A DNA stretch of 64,000 nucleotides. It comes from Paenibacillaceae bacterium GAS479 (GTDB taxonomy: Bacteria; Bacillota; Bacilli; Paenibacillales; Paenibacillaceae). Each line of letters opens with the position of its first letter. Positions within the stretch are counted from its first letter, which is position 1. Where the stretch lies: contig LT629764.1 in assembly GCA_900105225.1 (NCBI GenBank), positions 4,608,501 through 4,672,500 of the forward strand, written 5' to 3'. Both the position numbers and the translations under genes were made by a program. Positions 47,309 to 56,923 of this stretch are shown in pieces. Under the pieces are notes generated by a model. It worked only from the letters and a program-made list of their open reading frames with translations. It was not told the DNA's origin and searched no databases.

Positions 47309-49103
47309 ATCGCCCACGCTATTGCGTTTCAAAAACTATCGGCTGAGCTCCAAGTTGATTCTTGTTTATGTTCTGCTTAGCGTTGTTCCAATGTCGCTGC
47401 TCGGTTTATTCTCTTACTGGCAATACGAAAAGTCGATTGAAGAGCAAATAGGCGAATATATGCCGCGCTTTTTAATGCAAGCCAATGCCAATATTACAAA
47501 GCATATGGAGGACTTTGCAGAGCTAGATACGTTGATGTTCAACTCAGATAACATGTTGGCGATATTGAGGCAAGATTCTTACCAAAGCAGATCAAAGCTG
47601 AATCAAGATCAATATGACGTGAACAACTATTTGGCGCGAACCTATTTGAATACGGGGAATCCGGATGTTTTGGGCGTGTTTTTATTCTCTAAAAATCGGT
47701 TTTTTTACAGTGCGAGATCCAAATTTAACGGACTGAGCGCGGAAGATGCTTTAATTCCCTACGGGCAGGATCTTAATTTGACGGGCAAGGCCAAAATTAT
47801 TCTTCCGAGTCAGATTAACCTCGTGTTTGAGCATAACGAACCCTATGTTCTGATCATGAAACAGATGAATGATGTGGATAATCGCAAAAGCTTGGCAACG
47901 ATGTTGATTGCGGTGAAGCTATCTTTTATCGATAACATCCTGCGCGAGTTTGAACAGAAAAATACGGCGGACCTTTGGCTGATGAATCGTGAGGGCGAGA
48001 TCATCTTCCATACGGATGAAGAAAAAATTGGAGATTTTGATACTGAAATTAATCGTTATCCCATTTTGAACGGCAGCTTTCGCAAGGGATCAGGCACTAA
48101 TGCGGTTATTGTCAGCTTAAGCGAATCCCCCGATTTTAATTGGGTGCTGGCTCACAGCATTCCATTGAAAAATTTAACCGAGCGTACGGATCTGGTTATG
48201 AACGTGACCATTTTTGTGTTTATTTGCTTCGTTTTAATGACTTCAGTTATTTTTATTTTTTTTGCCATGAAAATAACGCGCCCAATCAAAAAGCTCTCCC
48301 GGTTGATGAAAGAGGTAGAGATGGGCAGATTCCAGGTGGATCTTCAGATCAACAGCAGCGACGAGGTCGGGACTCTTGCACGGAGCTTTAATTCCATGGT
48401 TGCGACGATTCACGAGCTGATTGAAACGAATTTTGACATTAAAATTAGGCAAAAGGAAGCGGAGTTGTACGCTCTGCAATCCCAGATCAACCCGCATTTT
48501 ATGTACAACACGCTGGAGACGATCAATATGGCCGTTGAGGACGGCAGATCGGAAATGGTTGTCGAAATGGTTACTTTGCTTGGCAGAATGCTGCGTTTTT
48601 CGGTCAGCAACAAAAACAAATATGTAACGATCGCCGATGAGGTGCAGCATATTAGCAACTTTTTGACCATTCAAAAGTATCGTTTTACAGATCGGCTGTT
48701 GTTTGAAATTGAGAAAAAAACGGATATAGACTCATACTTTACACCCAAATTTATTTTGCAGCCGGTTATTGAAAACGCCATTAAATACGGTCTGGAAACG
48801 CGCAAAGTGCTTGAGCTTAAGTTAAGCATCAGCCGGGAATTTGGCGCGCGTTCAGGAGAAGAAGATATCGTGTTTCGGATTCGGGATAATGGTCCGGGTA
48901 TTGAACAGGAGCGGCTGGAGGAGATTGAGAGGATGCTTGGATCGGAAACATTGGTCGGCAAAGATTCGGGGTTTGGTCTAGGCAATGTGAATGCACGAAT
49001 AATGATTATGTTAGGCGAGCAATACGGTTTGCAGCTACACAGCATTTATGGCAAAGGAACAGAGGTCATGATTCGTATTCCTGTGATTAATAAGGGGGAA
49101 TGA
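47298..49103 (+). CDS. YesM-type sensor histidine kinase
   Basis: A 601-residue membrane kinase. Two spans (about residues 19-42 and 297-324) enclose an extracellular sensor domain of about 255 residues, likely a Cache-like fold; a HAMP domain follows. The His-kinase region (HisKA_7TM/LytS class) has NPHFMYNTLE with the phosphorylated His at about 400, and the ATPase part has DNGPGIEQERL and GFGLGNVNARI. It should phosphorylate the downstream regulator. Translation starts inside the lipoprotein gene, which supports one functional unit. Confidence 0.93.
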   Translation: MIFKSPTLLRFKNYRLSSKLILVYVLLSVVPMSLLGLFSYWQYEKSIEEQIGEYMPRFLMQANANITKHMEDFAELDTLMFNSDNMLAILRQDSYQSRSKLNQDQYDVNNYLARTYLNTGNPDVLGVFLFSKNRFFYSARSKFNGLSAEDALIPYGQDLNLTGKAKIILPSQINLVFEHNEPYVLIMKQMNDVDNRKSLATMLIAVKLSFIDNILREFEQKNTADLWLMNREGEIIFHTDEEKIGDFDTEINRYPILNGSFRKGSGTNAVIVSLSESPDFNWVLAHSIPLKNLTERTDLVMNVTIFVFICFVLMTSVIFIFFAMKITRPIKKLSRLMKEVEMGRFQVDLQINSSDEVGTLARSFNSMVATIHELIETNFDIKIRQKEAELYALQSQINPHFMYNTLETINMAVEDGRSEMVVEMVTLLGRMLRFSVSNKNKYVTIADEVQHISNFLTIQKYRFTDRLLFEIEKKTDIDSYFTPKFILQPVIENAIKYGLETRKVLELKLSISREFGARSGEEDIVFRIRDNGPGIEQERLEEIERMLGSETLVGKDSGFGLGNVNARIMIMLGEQYGLQLHSIYGKGTEVMIRIPVINKGE

Positions 49104-50743
49104 GCATGCAAACGATTCGTACTTTGATTGTGGATGATGAAGAGATGATTCGGAATGGTATTGCCAGGCTCGTTCATTCCTGCGGAGAGGAATGGGAGAT
49201 CGTGGCGACGCTGTCTGATGGGCAAGAAGCGATGGATTATTTGAATCAGTCGTTTGGAGCCGTTGACTTGTTAATTACGGATGTGAAAATGCCTGTGATG
49301 GATGGATTGACTTTAATTAGTGAGGGAAGGCGGCATTATTCGTTTTTCCCACTCGTAATTAGCGGTTATGATGAGTTTCAATATATTCAGTCCGCGCTTC
49401 GTGAAGGGGCGGTTGATTATTTTTTGAAGCCTATCGATCGGGAACAGTTCAGAGCTCGGATGGCGGAAATTAAAGTGAAAATCCAAAGCGGGCGAGTTCA
49501 ACATATGAAGTGGACCGAGTTGGAGCGCAAGTCGGAAAAGTTGAAAATAACGGAGCAAATTCAACTGTTAAGTTACGTCACTTCGGCTGGACTCGATAGT
49601 TCACGGTTGGGCTATTGGGTAGATGGGTTTCCAAAAGGTTGTTATGCCCTTCTTTACACTAGTCTCGACGCTTTGCCTGTCAAAACAAGAAGTTACACGA
49701 TCAAAGATTGGGAAGCTTACGCTTACGTTTTAGAAAATATTATCAAAGAAATCGTTGAAAAACGGGGATCGGATACAGAACACATCGGATGGTGCTGGAG
49801 AGGAGACGAATTGAATTTTTGGATACTGCTATGCACCCTCGAAAACGGCAGGGAGAGCTTGGAGTGGACTGTGCACGAACTTTCCGATCATATTAGATCG
49901 GCCGTTCGGTCTTATACGCCGTTTACGGTGTCCATATCTTACGGAGGTCAGATCGAGGATCTGTACATGCTGCCTGAAGCGAAGGATGGGGCGTTATCAT
50001 TGATGTATAACCGTCTGCTGTATGGCGGCAATCAGTTATTTAACCGCGAAGGAATTCAGCGGCAGGCTGACACCTCCTTGGACCAGATCGATACAGGGCT
50101 GATGGCAATTGTGCAACGAATGAAGCAGGCGATAGAGCAGTTGAACGAAACTAGTGCTGTTCAGCTTACGAAGGAGTTTTTCGGAAGGCTGGAGCAAATG
50201 GATTCACCGGCTACCATTCAGCGAGCGTTAATGAACGCCTTTATTCTTATTCACTCGGTCGGTGTTGAGATGAGGGTAAATACGGTTGGAATTGATACGT
50301 TGGAAAACCGGATTCAAACTATTAAACGGGCTATTAATCTCAATGAGCTGAGATCAGAGCTTGATAAAGGGATCGCACAGCTTATTCATCAAATCAAAGA
50401 AATTCGTCAAAGCGGAAGCATGAAGCCGATTGAGCAAGCCAAAACTTGGATCATCGCTAATTTTCAGCATGATTTGACTATCAAGAGGATCGCGGAGCAG
50501 GTTCATATGAATCCTTCTTATTTTTGCCGGCATTTCAAAACGCAGACAGGTGAAACTATTCTGGACTACATCACAGGTCTTCGTATGGCTAAAGCCAAAG
50601 AGCTGCTCATGAACCCGCAATTAAAGCTGTACGATATCAGTGCTCAAGTTGGTTATCAGGACGTGAAATATTTCAGCAAATTATTCAAGCAATGGGTCGG
50701 AGAAACTCCATCCAAGTACCGTGAATTTAAGCTTTCGAAGTAA
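49100..50743 (+). CDS. YesN-type response regulator with AraC DNA-binding domain
   Basis: A 547-residue regulator. Receiver domain at residues 1-125 with the acidic pair DDEE, the phospho-acceptor Asp near residue 61 in LITDVKMP, and the Lys in LKPIDRE. A long middle region follows, then two AraC-type helix-turn-helix motifs at about 440-545 (IKRIAEQVHMNPSYFCRHFK and YDISAQVGYQDVKYFSKLFK). The likely target is the sugar ABC operon at 53.3 kb. Start ATG 49100 overlaps the kinase stop (ATGA); ATG 49106 is an alternative. Confidence 0.94.
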   Translation: MSMQTIRTLIVDDEEMIRNGIARLVHSCGEEWEIVATLSDGQEAMDYLNQSFGAVDLLITDVKMPVMDGLTLISEGRRHYSFFPLVISGYDEFQYIQSALREGAVDYFLKPIDREQFRARMAEIKVKIQSGRVQHMKWTELERKSEKLKITEQIQLLSYVTSAGLDSSRLGYWVDGFPKGCYALLYTSLDALPVKTRSYTIKDWEAYAYVLENIIKEIVEKRGSDTEHIGWCWRGDELNFWILLCTLENGRESLEWTVHELSDHIRSAVRSYTPFTVSISYGGQIEDLYMLPEAKDGALSLMYNRLLYGGNQLFNREGIQRQADTSLDQIDTGLMAIVQRMKQAIEQLNETSAVQLTKEFFGRLEQMDSPATIQRALMNAFILIHSVGVEMRVNTVGIDTLENRIQTIKRAINLNELRSELDKGIAQLIHQIKEIRQSGSMKPIEQAKTWIIANFQHDLTIKRIAEQVHMNPSYFCRHFKTQTGETILDYITGLRMAKAKELLMNPQLKLYDISAQVGYQDVKYFSKLFKQWVGETPSKYREFKLSK

Positions 50744-50773
50744 GTACATAAGGCAAAGGCAGGCAAGTGCAAA

Positions 50774-50930
50774 CTCGATGAATAAGTGCCCGCTGCGCCA
50801 AAGGTCGGTCCTCCGATCGCTGTTGACCTCAGATTTCTTTGAATTAACCGCTATAGCGGTAGAAATCCGATGTCTTATAGCTGTCGCTTCTTCGGGCTCG
50901 ACCTTTGGCTCCGCTCTTTTTTTCATCGGA
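50774..50930 (-). repeat. palindromic element, copy 1 (inverted)
   Basis: A ~155-bp imperfect palindrome. Outer arms CGATGAA (50776-50782) and TTCATCG (50922-50928); next CCAAAGGTCG (50798-50807) with CGACCTTTGG (50899-50908); centre ACCGCTATAGCGGT (50847-50860). It is the reverse complement of copies 2 and 3. It begins about 30 bp after the response-regulator stop and ends in a T run, so it could also act as a terminator there. Confidence 0.85.
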
Positions 50931-50991
50931 CTTTAGCTGGCGCCTGCCTTTTTGTGCTTCGGCTATGTCAATGGAAAAGACTTACTGAGCT

Positions 50992-51417
50992 TTAGCAATC
51001 CTTAAGCGGGATGGAAAATTCAACATAAAAAGGATGGTGTTCTTCATTTAAGCAAAGCTCAATTCTTTGTTTGAAATTCCCCCAGCTTACCATCTCTAAT
51101 GCTGTATCGATTGGAAAATAACCTACTTCTAAAGACTCTTGGGTAGTTGTTAATTCTCCTCCGACTGGTTTACCTAAAAATAGAGTGTTGCAATTACTAC
51201 TGCCTACATTTTGAAAAACACCACAGAATTTTGTCACTTCTATATCAATACCGCTCTCTTCCTTTGTTTCCCTTATCGCTGCATCCTTCAATGATTCCCC
51301 TTCTTCGACCTGTCCTCCGGGCATTTCCCATCCTCGTTTAGGTCCTTTGATCAATAATATTTCGTTATGCTCATTAATTACAATTGCTGCCGCAGAAACG
51401 ATATGTTTTGGAACCAC
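50992..51417 (-). CDS. NUDIX hydrolase
   Basis: A 141-residue NUDIX protein. The NUDIX box G-x5-E-x7-REUxEExGU is complete: GGQVEEGESLKDAAIRETK then EESGID. It hydrolyses nucleoside diphosphate-linked compounds, but the substrate is not predictable. Start is GTG 51417 with GGGAGGA upstream. It lies between two copies of the palindromic element with two other small minus-strand genes. Confidence 0.9.
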   Translation of the reverse strand: MVPKHIVSAAAIVINEHNEILLIKGPKRGWEMPGGQVEEGESLKDAAIRETKEESGIDIEVTKFCGVFQNVGSSNCNTLFLGKPVGGELTTTQESLEVGYFPIDTALEMVSWGNFKQRIELCLNEEHHPFYVEFSIPLKDC

Positions 51418-51583
51418 TTCGTCGTCCTCCCGTCTTAAGTTGAAAGAACTGTTCAGATTGGACTGGATTTTTTTTTATTTGCAGCCATATTCTCATATTC
51501 CACACTGTAAAATAACGGAATCAAGCCCAATAAAGTTGCGAATTTTAAAAGCAATCTGAGATCGACGGGGATTGGATTATAAA

Positions 51584-51614
51584 GCAAAAAAACCACCCTA
51601 CTGAATGGGTGGTT
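51584..51614 (-). terminator. terminator of the 145-residue protein gene
   Basis: On the minus strand AACCACCC (51607-51614) pairs with GGGTGGTT (51591-51598), followed by seven T, four bases after the stop codon. Confidence 0.85.
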
Positions 51615-51617
51615 AAC

Positions 51618-52055
51618 TTAATCTCTAAAAAATGTTTCGTCATTAATTTGCATTAGTTTATCCGTGGCCTCTTTACTTGAAGGATCTAATCTCAGCGTCA
51701 TAAATATATCTCTTAATTCTCCTGCTCGAAATAAAACTTTTTCTTTAGACTTATCATTATTTAAAGCAACATATAGGTTATACAAACTAATATCCAAGTT
51801 ATCATTCTGATCCTCATAAGAAGTTATGTCAGAAATAGAAGCCACAGTAGAAACACGTGATAATACAGATCGATACTCATAATCCTCCATTTTCACGTTA
51901 AAGCTGCCACCAAGAATGCTTAGTTCAGTCTTAAATTTTGCATCAATTGAGTTTTGTAAGTCTTGTGCTTTGTTATTTGCTTCAACATACTTGTAACTCA
52001 TAATGATTAAGCCAAGAATAAGAATTGAGATAAACAAAAAAAACCATTTTTTCAA
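51618..52055 (-). CDS. membrane-anchored protein of unknown function
   Basis: A 145-residue protein with one N-terminal span (KKWFFLFISILILGLIIMSY) and a hydrophilic, mainly helical remainder. The DNA is clearly more AT-rich than the neighbouring genes, suggesting recent arrival. I place the start at TTG 52055 because AAGGGG lies nine bases upstream; an in-frame ATG at 52103 gives a longer, less convincing N-terminus. No family recognised. Confidence 0.6.
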   Translation of the reverse strand: MKKWFFLFISILILGLIIMSYKYVEANNKAQDLQNSIDAKFKTELSILGGSFNVKMEDYEYRSVLSRVSTVASISDITSYEDQNDNLDISLYNLYVALNNDKSKEKVLFRAGELRDIFMTLRLDPSSKEATDKLMQINDETFFRD

Positions 52056-52230
52056 CTTGCAATACCCCTTTATAAATTCAAAATCACTCCGAAATACCAA
52101 CATTTCTCCCGAGCATTTTCTACTTTAGCATCTGGGTCCTCATACTAATACAGGTAAATCAGTCCATTAAACTTTCAGTTAGCTTAATGACCGATTCCAG
52201 TTTAATGTAATGCAGCGCTTTGAGAAATGT

Positions 52231-52295
52231 AAATGAGCCCATCACCGTAATTTGGAAGCTCCTTGTTTCCAATTTTACATGTGATGGGCTATTTA
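52231..52295. other. compound hairpin of unknown function
   Basis: AGCCCATCAC (52236-52245) pairs perfectly with GTGATGGGCT (52281-52290), and inside it TTTGGAA pairs with TTTCCAA around an 8-nt loop. It lies in the gap between two minus-strand genes; there is no T run, so it may be a small repeat or an RNA structure. Confidence 0.5.
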
Positions 52296-52327
52296 TGTAG
52301 TACTCCTTAATTAAAGAACGTACACGA

Positions 52328-52783
52328 CTAGTTCCGAGAACCTGGGTTCGATAGATGATTCTCCAGATTGTCGAGTGTTCCGGACCAGCCGTCGTACACG
52401 TGCTTATCGCCGGGGTGACCGGCGAATCCCCGAAGGTGGAAGATTAGCTCGGTGCGGTCGTCATGTTCGGCGAGGGTTAGGGTCACGACAGGGGAGCCCT
52501 CAATGGGATCATCGGGGTAACCCCAGGTGAAGACGAGGCGTTCGAAAGGTACGACATCGAGGAACACACCTCCGGTGTGGAACTCCTGACCGGTCTCGGC
52601 GTTGACCATTGTGTAGCGGTAGCGTCCGCCTTCACGGACGTCGTAGGATATCGACTCTAGGGGTGTCGAAGGCAACCAGCCGGCGAGTTCTTTCTCCTCC
52701 GTCCAGGCGCGCCACACAAGTTCGGGGCGTTTACTCAGGGTGCGGGTGATGGTGAACTCTGGTGCGGATGAGTGCATGTTCAT
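52328..52783 (-). CDS. SRPBCC/AHSA1-like (START-fold) protein
   Basis: A 151-residue protein of the activator-of-Hsp90-ATPase-like SRPBCC family. Marks: ELVWRAWTEEKELAGWLP, FLDVVPFERLVFTWGY, VTLTLAEHDDRTEL and GWSGTLDNLENHL. Such proteins bind hydrophobic ligands in a deep pocket; roles range from stress response to polyketide chemistry. Start ATG 52783 follows AAAGGAGG by five bases; the frame is open to 52909 but without family similarity. GC content is higher than in the gene next door. Confidence 0.85.
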   Translation of the reverse strand: MNMHSSAPEFTITRTLSKRPELVWRAWTEEKELAGWLPSTPLESISYDVREGGRYRYTMVNAETGQEFHTGGVFLDVVPFERLVFTWGYPDDPIEGSPVVTLTLAEHDDRTELIFHLRGFAGHPGDKHVYDGWSGTLDNLENHLSNPGSRN

Positions 52784-53280
52784 TGTTCCTCCTTTGTAGT
52801 CATGGTCTTGAGATATTTTCCCATTGCGTCGAAGTGCTGGTTCTAATCTAATATCCTTTATTCCCCCTATAAAATGAAAATCCTTTCTAGCGTGAGGACC
52901 GCATAGCAAGATCTCGCATATTCCCTAAATAAAAGCCAGAAATCATGAACTCGATTAATCTAACCCATAGAATCGTTAAGAGCGGCTGAATAAAGCGAAT
53001 AAACACCCCCCATATGTAACGAATGTCTCCTACTTAGAGCCCTTTAATTTCGGTAAGGTAGCTATAGAAAGCTGGTGAAAAAAGGAGCGGAGCCAAAGGT
53101 CGAGCCCGGAGAAGCGTCAGCGTTCGCCTTTGACGTCGGATTTCTACCGCTATAGCGGTTATTTTAAAGAAATCTGAGGTCAACAGCGATTGGAGGGCCG
53201 ACCTTTGGCGCAGCGGATGCTTTTTCACCGCTCTTCTATGTTTTACTTAGCGCGAGCTTAGGATGGAGGGTGGTTCGGCA
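52784..53280. other. 497-bp gap before the sugar-transport operon
   Basis: Apart from palindromic element copy 2 (53072-53231) and the ribosome site of the ATPase gene, I see no gene. No convincing sigma-A promoter for the sugar operon was found by eye; the response-regulator binding site should lie here. Confidence 0.5.
53072..53231 (+). repeat. palindromic element, copy 2
   Basis: Same ~160-bp element as copy 1, opposite orientation. Outer arms GGTGAAAAA (53074-53082) and TTTTTCACC (53221-53229); CCAAAGGTCG (53093-53102) with CGACCTTTGG (53199-53208); central ACCGCTATAGCGGT. It lies 50 bp before the sugar ATPase gene and could be part of its leader. Confidence 0.85.
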
Positions 53281-54795
53281 ATGGCCGAATACATGTTAGA
53301 GCTGAAAGGAATTACCAAAACGTTCCCAGGCGTCAAGGCGCTGGACAATGTCTATTTCAAATTAAAACCGGGTGAAATTCATGCACTGATGGGCGAAAAC
53401 GGAGCCGGGAAATCGACATTTATAAAAGTAATAACAGGTGTTCATCCCGCCGATGAAGGTGAGCTCATCTTCAACGGACAACGGGTTGATATAAAAAATC
53501 CTACGGATGCGAAGCGAATGGGGATAGCAGCAATTTATCAGCATGTTACTTGTTATCCCGATCTAAGCGTTACGGAAAACATCTTTATGGGACATGAAAA
53601 AATCCAAAAACGTACAAAACGAATTCTTTGGAACGATATGCATACGGCCGCCGAGAAGCTGCTGAAGGAGCTTGGAGCGGGATTCAGCCCCAAAACGCTT
53701 ATGGGCTCGTTAAGCGTGGCTGAGCAACAAATCGTTGAAATTGCAAAAGCGCTTTCCGTTGATGCGAAAATAATCATCATGGATGAACCGACCGCGGCTC
53801 TCACCAAGCGGGAAAGCGAGGACTTATATCGGATTACCGAGGGCCTTCGAGACAAGGGCACCGCAATTATTTTCATCTCCCATCGTTTCGAGGATATGTA
53901 TCGATTAGCAAGCCGGGTAACTGTCTTCCGGGATTCCAGATATATCGGCACATGGAATGTGGATGAAATTACGAACCAAGACTTGATTATTGCCATGGTA
54001 GGCCGCGAAATTACTCAGTTGTTCCCGAAAAAGGAGGCGCAGATCGGGGAGGAGCTGCTTCGTGTTGAAGGTCTGGGCAGAACGGGATACTTCGCTGATG
54101 TTTCTTTTACGCTGCGTAGAGGAGAGATCTTAGGACTGACAGGGCTCGTTGGAGCAGGCCGCACCGAGGTATGCCAAAGCCTCTTCGGAATTGAACGATC
54201 GGATAAAGGAAAAGTGTTTCTTAAAGGACAGGAAGTGAACATCCGCAAACCGGATGAGGCGATGCGTAAAGGAATCGGCTATTTGCCGGAGGATAGGCAA
54301 AAGCAGGGGCTCGTCCTGCAATGGAGCATCGGCAGAAATATAACGTTATCTTCTTTAGAGAAGATATCGGGCCAGGGAATTCTTAACCTTGACAAGGAAG
54401 CAAGCCTAGCAAAGGGCTTGGCGGAAAAGATGAATGTGAAGGCAAAAAGCATATTCGATCTGGCGGGCTCTTTATCAGGCGGCAACCAGCAAAAGGTCGT
54501 TTTTGCTAAACTTCTTACGGCTGATGTGGAAGTGATCATTTTGGATGAACCGACTAAAGGGGTAGATGTTGGCGCCAAGTCCGCCATTTACGAAATCATT
54601 AGCGATTTGGCTTGCCAAGGGTATGGCATTTTAATGGTTTCTTCTGAGATGCCGGAGATTATCGGAATGTGTGATCGTGTAGCGGTAATGAGAGAAGGTA
54701 GAATTACCGCTTTGCTCGAGCGTAATTCCATTTCGCAGGAAGCGATCCTGCAAGCAGCGATGGCAGACGAGCGGCCGCTCCAACAACACTATTAA
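53281..54795 (+). CDS. sugar ABC transporter ATP-binding protein (rhamnose/ribose class)
   Basis: A 504-residue double ATPase of the RbsA/AraG/RhaT class. First unit: GENGAGKST and LSVAEQQIVEIAKAL with IIMDEPTAAL; second: GLVGAGRTE and LSGGNQQKVVFAKLL with IILDEPTKGVDVG. The second Walker A is degenerate, which is normal for this class. ATG 53281 follows GGAGGG; the frame extends to an ATG at 53263 that overlaps the ribosome site. Downstream genes make the permeases and binding protein. Confidence 0.93.
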   Translation: MAEYMLELKGITKTFPGVKALDNVYFKLKPGEIHALMGENGAGKSTFIKVITGVHPADEGELIFNGQRVDIKNPTDAKRMGIAAIYQHVTCYPDLSVTENIFMGHEKIQKRTKRILWNDMHTAAEKLLKELGAGFSPKTLMGSLSVAEQQIVEIAKALSVDAKIIIMDEPTAALTKRESEDLYRITEGLRDKGTAIIFISHRFEDMYRLASRVTVFRDSRYIGTWNVDEITNQDLIIAMVGREITQLFPKKEAQIGEELLRVEGLGRTGYFADVSFTLRRGEILGLTGLVGAGRTEVCQSLFGIERSDKGKVFLKGQEVNIRKPDEAMRKGIGYLPEDRQKQGLVLQWSIGRNITLSSLEKISGQGILNLDKEASLAKGLAEKMNVKAKSIFDLAGSLSGGNQQKVVFAKLLTADVEVIILDEPTKGVDVGAKSAIYEIISDLACQGYGILMVSSEMPEIIGMCDRVAVMREGRITALLERNSISQEAILQAAMADERPLQQHY

Positions 54796-54810
54796 AGGTG
54801 GGCATGACGA

Positions 54811-55860
54811 ATGCAGGAGAGAAGAATGAACACCTTCGATCCGCCTGCAGCAGCGCCTAGAGGCATCTGGCCTAAAAGCATGCTCAGCGCAAGGATTGCT
54901 AAATTCAGAGAACTAGGCTTGCTTGGGTTTATTATTTTACTTTCAATTGGCGTACAGCTTCGCAATCCGAGCTTTTTAACCTTGGAAAACATAAACGATA
55001 TGGTGACCAACACCGCAATTTTGGGCATTTTGGCTGTAGGGATGATGCTCGTTATCGTTACCCGCGGGATTGACCTCTCTATTGGGGCAACACTTGCCCT
55101 ATCTGGCATGATTGCCGCGCAAACGGTTAGTGCATTTCCTGAAATAACGCCTGTCGCTGTTCTACTAATCGGTACTGCAACGGGGCTTGTCAGCGGTATC
55201 GTGATAGGGTTTTTAGTTTCCAAAATTGGCATCCTGCCGATTATCGCTACGCTCGGGATGATGAACATTTTCCGGGGGTTAACCTTTTGGACCAGCGGCG
55301 GCAAATGGGTTAGCGCACATCAGATGCCGGTAGATTTCAAAGCAATCGCCACAGGTAAAATACTCGGAATCAACAATTTAATCGTTATTGCCATCATCGT
55401 TTATGTAATCGCTTATTACTTTGTTAATCATACCCGCACTGGAAGGCAAATTTACGCGGTAGGCAGCAATCCAGATTCGGCGGTCATTAGCGGAATTAAT
55501 AGGGATAAAATATTATGGCTTGTTTATTCCATTATGGGCGGATTGTCCGGACTTGCCGGAGTGCTGTGGGTATCCAAATTTGCCTCGGCTCAAGGAGATA
55601 CGGCTTCGGGTTATGAGCTGAGCGTCATTGCGGCATGTGTACTGGGCGGCGTCAGCATTGCAGGCGGTTCAGGTAAAATATCGGGCATTATCCTTGGCTC
55701 CGTTTTACTCGGTATTTTGAATAATGCTCTTCCCTTGATCAACATATCGGCGTTTTGGCAAACCGGCATTCAAGGAGCGATTATTTTAGCCGCCGTGCTT
55801 ATTAATGCAATTGTCAAACGGGGCGTTGATCGTAATCATCTTATGAGGAGGAGAATCTAG
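54811..55860 (+). CDS. sugar ABC transporter permease 1
   Basis: A 349-residue inner-membrane protein of the RbsC/RhaP class with about eight to ten spans. ILAVGMMLVIVTRGIDLSIG is the family hallmark near residue 75, and SVIAACVLGGVSIAGGSG the cytoplasmic loop that contacts the ATPase. ATG 54811 is taken as start; ATG 54826 with AGGAGAG before it is equally good. It pairs with the next permease to form the import channel. Confidence 0.92.
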   Translation: MQERRMNTFDPPAAAPRGIWPKSMLSARIAKFRELGLLGFIILLSIGVQLRNPSFLTLENINDMVTNTAILGILAVGMMLVIVTRGIDLSIGATLALSGMIAAQTVSAFPEITPVAVLLIGTATGLVSGIVIGFLVSKIGILPIIATLGMMNIFRGLTFWTSGGKWVSAHQMPVDFKAIATGKILGINNLIVIAIIVYVIAYYFVNHTRTGRQIYAVGSNPDSAVISGINRDKILWLVYSIMGGLSGLAGVLWVSKFASAQGDTASGYELSVIAACVLGGVSIAGGSGKISGIILGSVLLGILNNALPLINISAFWQTGIQGAIILAAVLINAIVKRGVDRNHLMRRRI

Positions 55861-55864
55861 CGTT

Positions 55865-56854
55865 ATGGAACCAAGAATTGTAACGAATAAACAGCCCTTT
55901 TCCTATAAACGGTTCCTCCTTCAATGGGAATGGATGCTGGTCCTGTTGTTTCTAGCCATAACCGTCATGAATATGAATTTATCGGAGTTTTATTGGGATT
56001 ACGATAATTTGCGAGACGCAACGATGGGCTTCCTTGACAAAGCATTTATTGTACTTCCGATGGTGTTTGTCATGATATTAGCGGACATTGATATTTCCGT
56101 CGCATCAATTGTGGCTCTATCGTCCGTTATTATGGCGGATTTATTTAACAGAGGTGTTCCGCTCGAGCTTGCAATGGTCATTTGTTTGGTGGTAGGGACG
56201 TTATGCGGCTGGATTAACGGGATGCTCATTGTGAAATACAAGGAACTGTCTTCGGTTATTATCACGCTCTCAACGATGATTATTTACCGGGGAATTGCCT
56301 ACATGATTTTGGAGGATCAAGCAGCAGGCTCATTTCCCGATTGGTTCAGCTACCTGGGCTGGGGATATGTAGGATCGATCCCTTTCATTCTGATTGTATT
56401 TGCGGTATTTGCCGTTCTGTTCAGCTTATTGCTGCACAAAACGGTGTTTGGCCGGCAATTGTATGCGATGGGTAACAACCCCACTGCGGCTCGTTTTTCG
56501 GGTATTCGTGTGGATCGGATCAAGGTCATTGTTTTTACACTTGCAGGTCTAATGGCAGCGGTAACGGCTTTGTTTCTGACTTCTCGGATGGGCAGCACCA
56601 GGCCTAATATTGCCATGGGTTATGAACTGGACGTCATTGCGATGGTTGTTCTCGGAGGGATTAGCACAGCCGGAGGCAAAGGACGGATGATCGGCGCGAT
56701 ACTGGCGGTTTTTCTGATCGGCTTTCTGCGCTACGGGTTAGGACTGGTCAACGTGCAAGCACAAATATTGCTCATCATTATTGGCGTGCTGCTGATAGCC
56801 GCAGTTGCAGTTCCGCAACTTAAACGAAGCAACAGGCTTACGAGGAACACTTAA
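55865..56854 (+). CDS. sugar ABC transporter permease 2
   Basis: A 329-residue permease of the RhaQ class. FIVLPMVFVMILADIDISV and DVIAMVVLGGISTAGGKG are the counterparts of the motifs in permease 1. GAGGAG of the preceding gene's end provides the ribosome site. Two different permeases in one operon are typical of rhamnose and autoinducer-2 importers rather than of ribose importers. Confidence 0.92.
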   Translation: MEPRIVTNKQPFSYKRFLLQWEWMLVLLFLAITVMNMNLSEFYWDYDNLRDATMGFLDKAFIVLPMVFVMILADIDISVASIVALSSVIMADLFNRGVPLELAMVICLVVGTLCGWINGMLIVKYKELSSVIITLSTMIIYRGIAYMILEDQAAGSFPDWFSYLGWGYVGSIPFILIVFAVFAVLFSLLLHKTVFGRQLYAMGNNPTAARFSGIRVDRIKVIVFTLAGLMAAVTALFLTSRMGSTRPNIAMGYELDVIAMVVLGGISTAGGKGRMIGAILAVFLIGFLRYGLGLVNVQAQILLIIIGVLLIAAVAVPQLKRSNRLTRNT

Positions 56855-56923
56855 GGTGGAGCAACTCAGTCAAGCGACTGTTTTGTATATAAATTTTGGG
56901 CACACAAAAAGGGAGGTAACACG

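Noticed and set aside
50721-50936. 71-codon frame across palindromic element copy 1 (and 53034-53228, 63671-63868 across the others)
   Set aside because: The frames differ between copies and follow the palindrome; the shared feature is the nucleic-acid hairpin, not a protein.
52320-52360. tRNA T-arm-like GGTTCGAT
   Set aside because: It is the end of the SRPBCC coding sequence and no acceptor, D or anticodon stem can be drawn around it.
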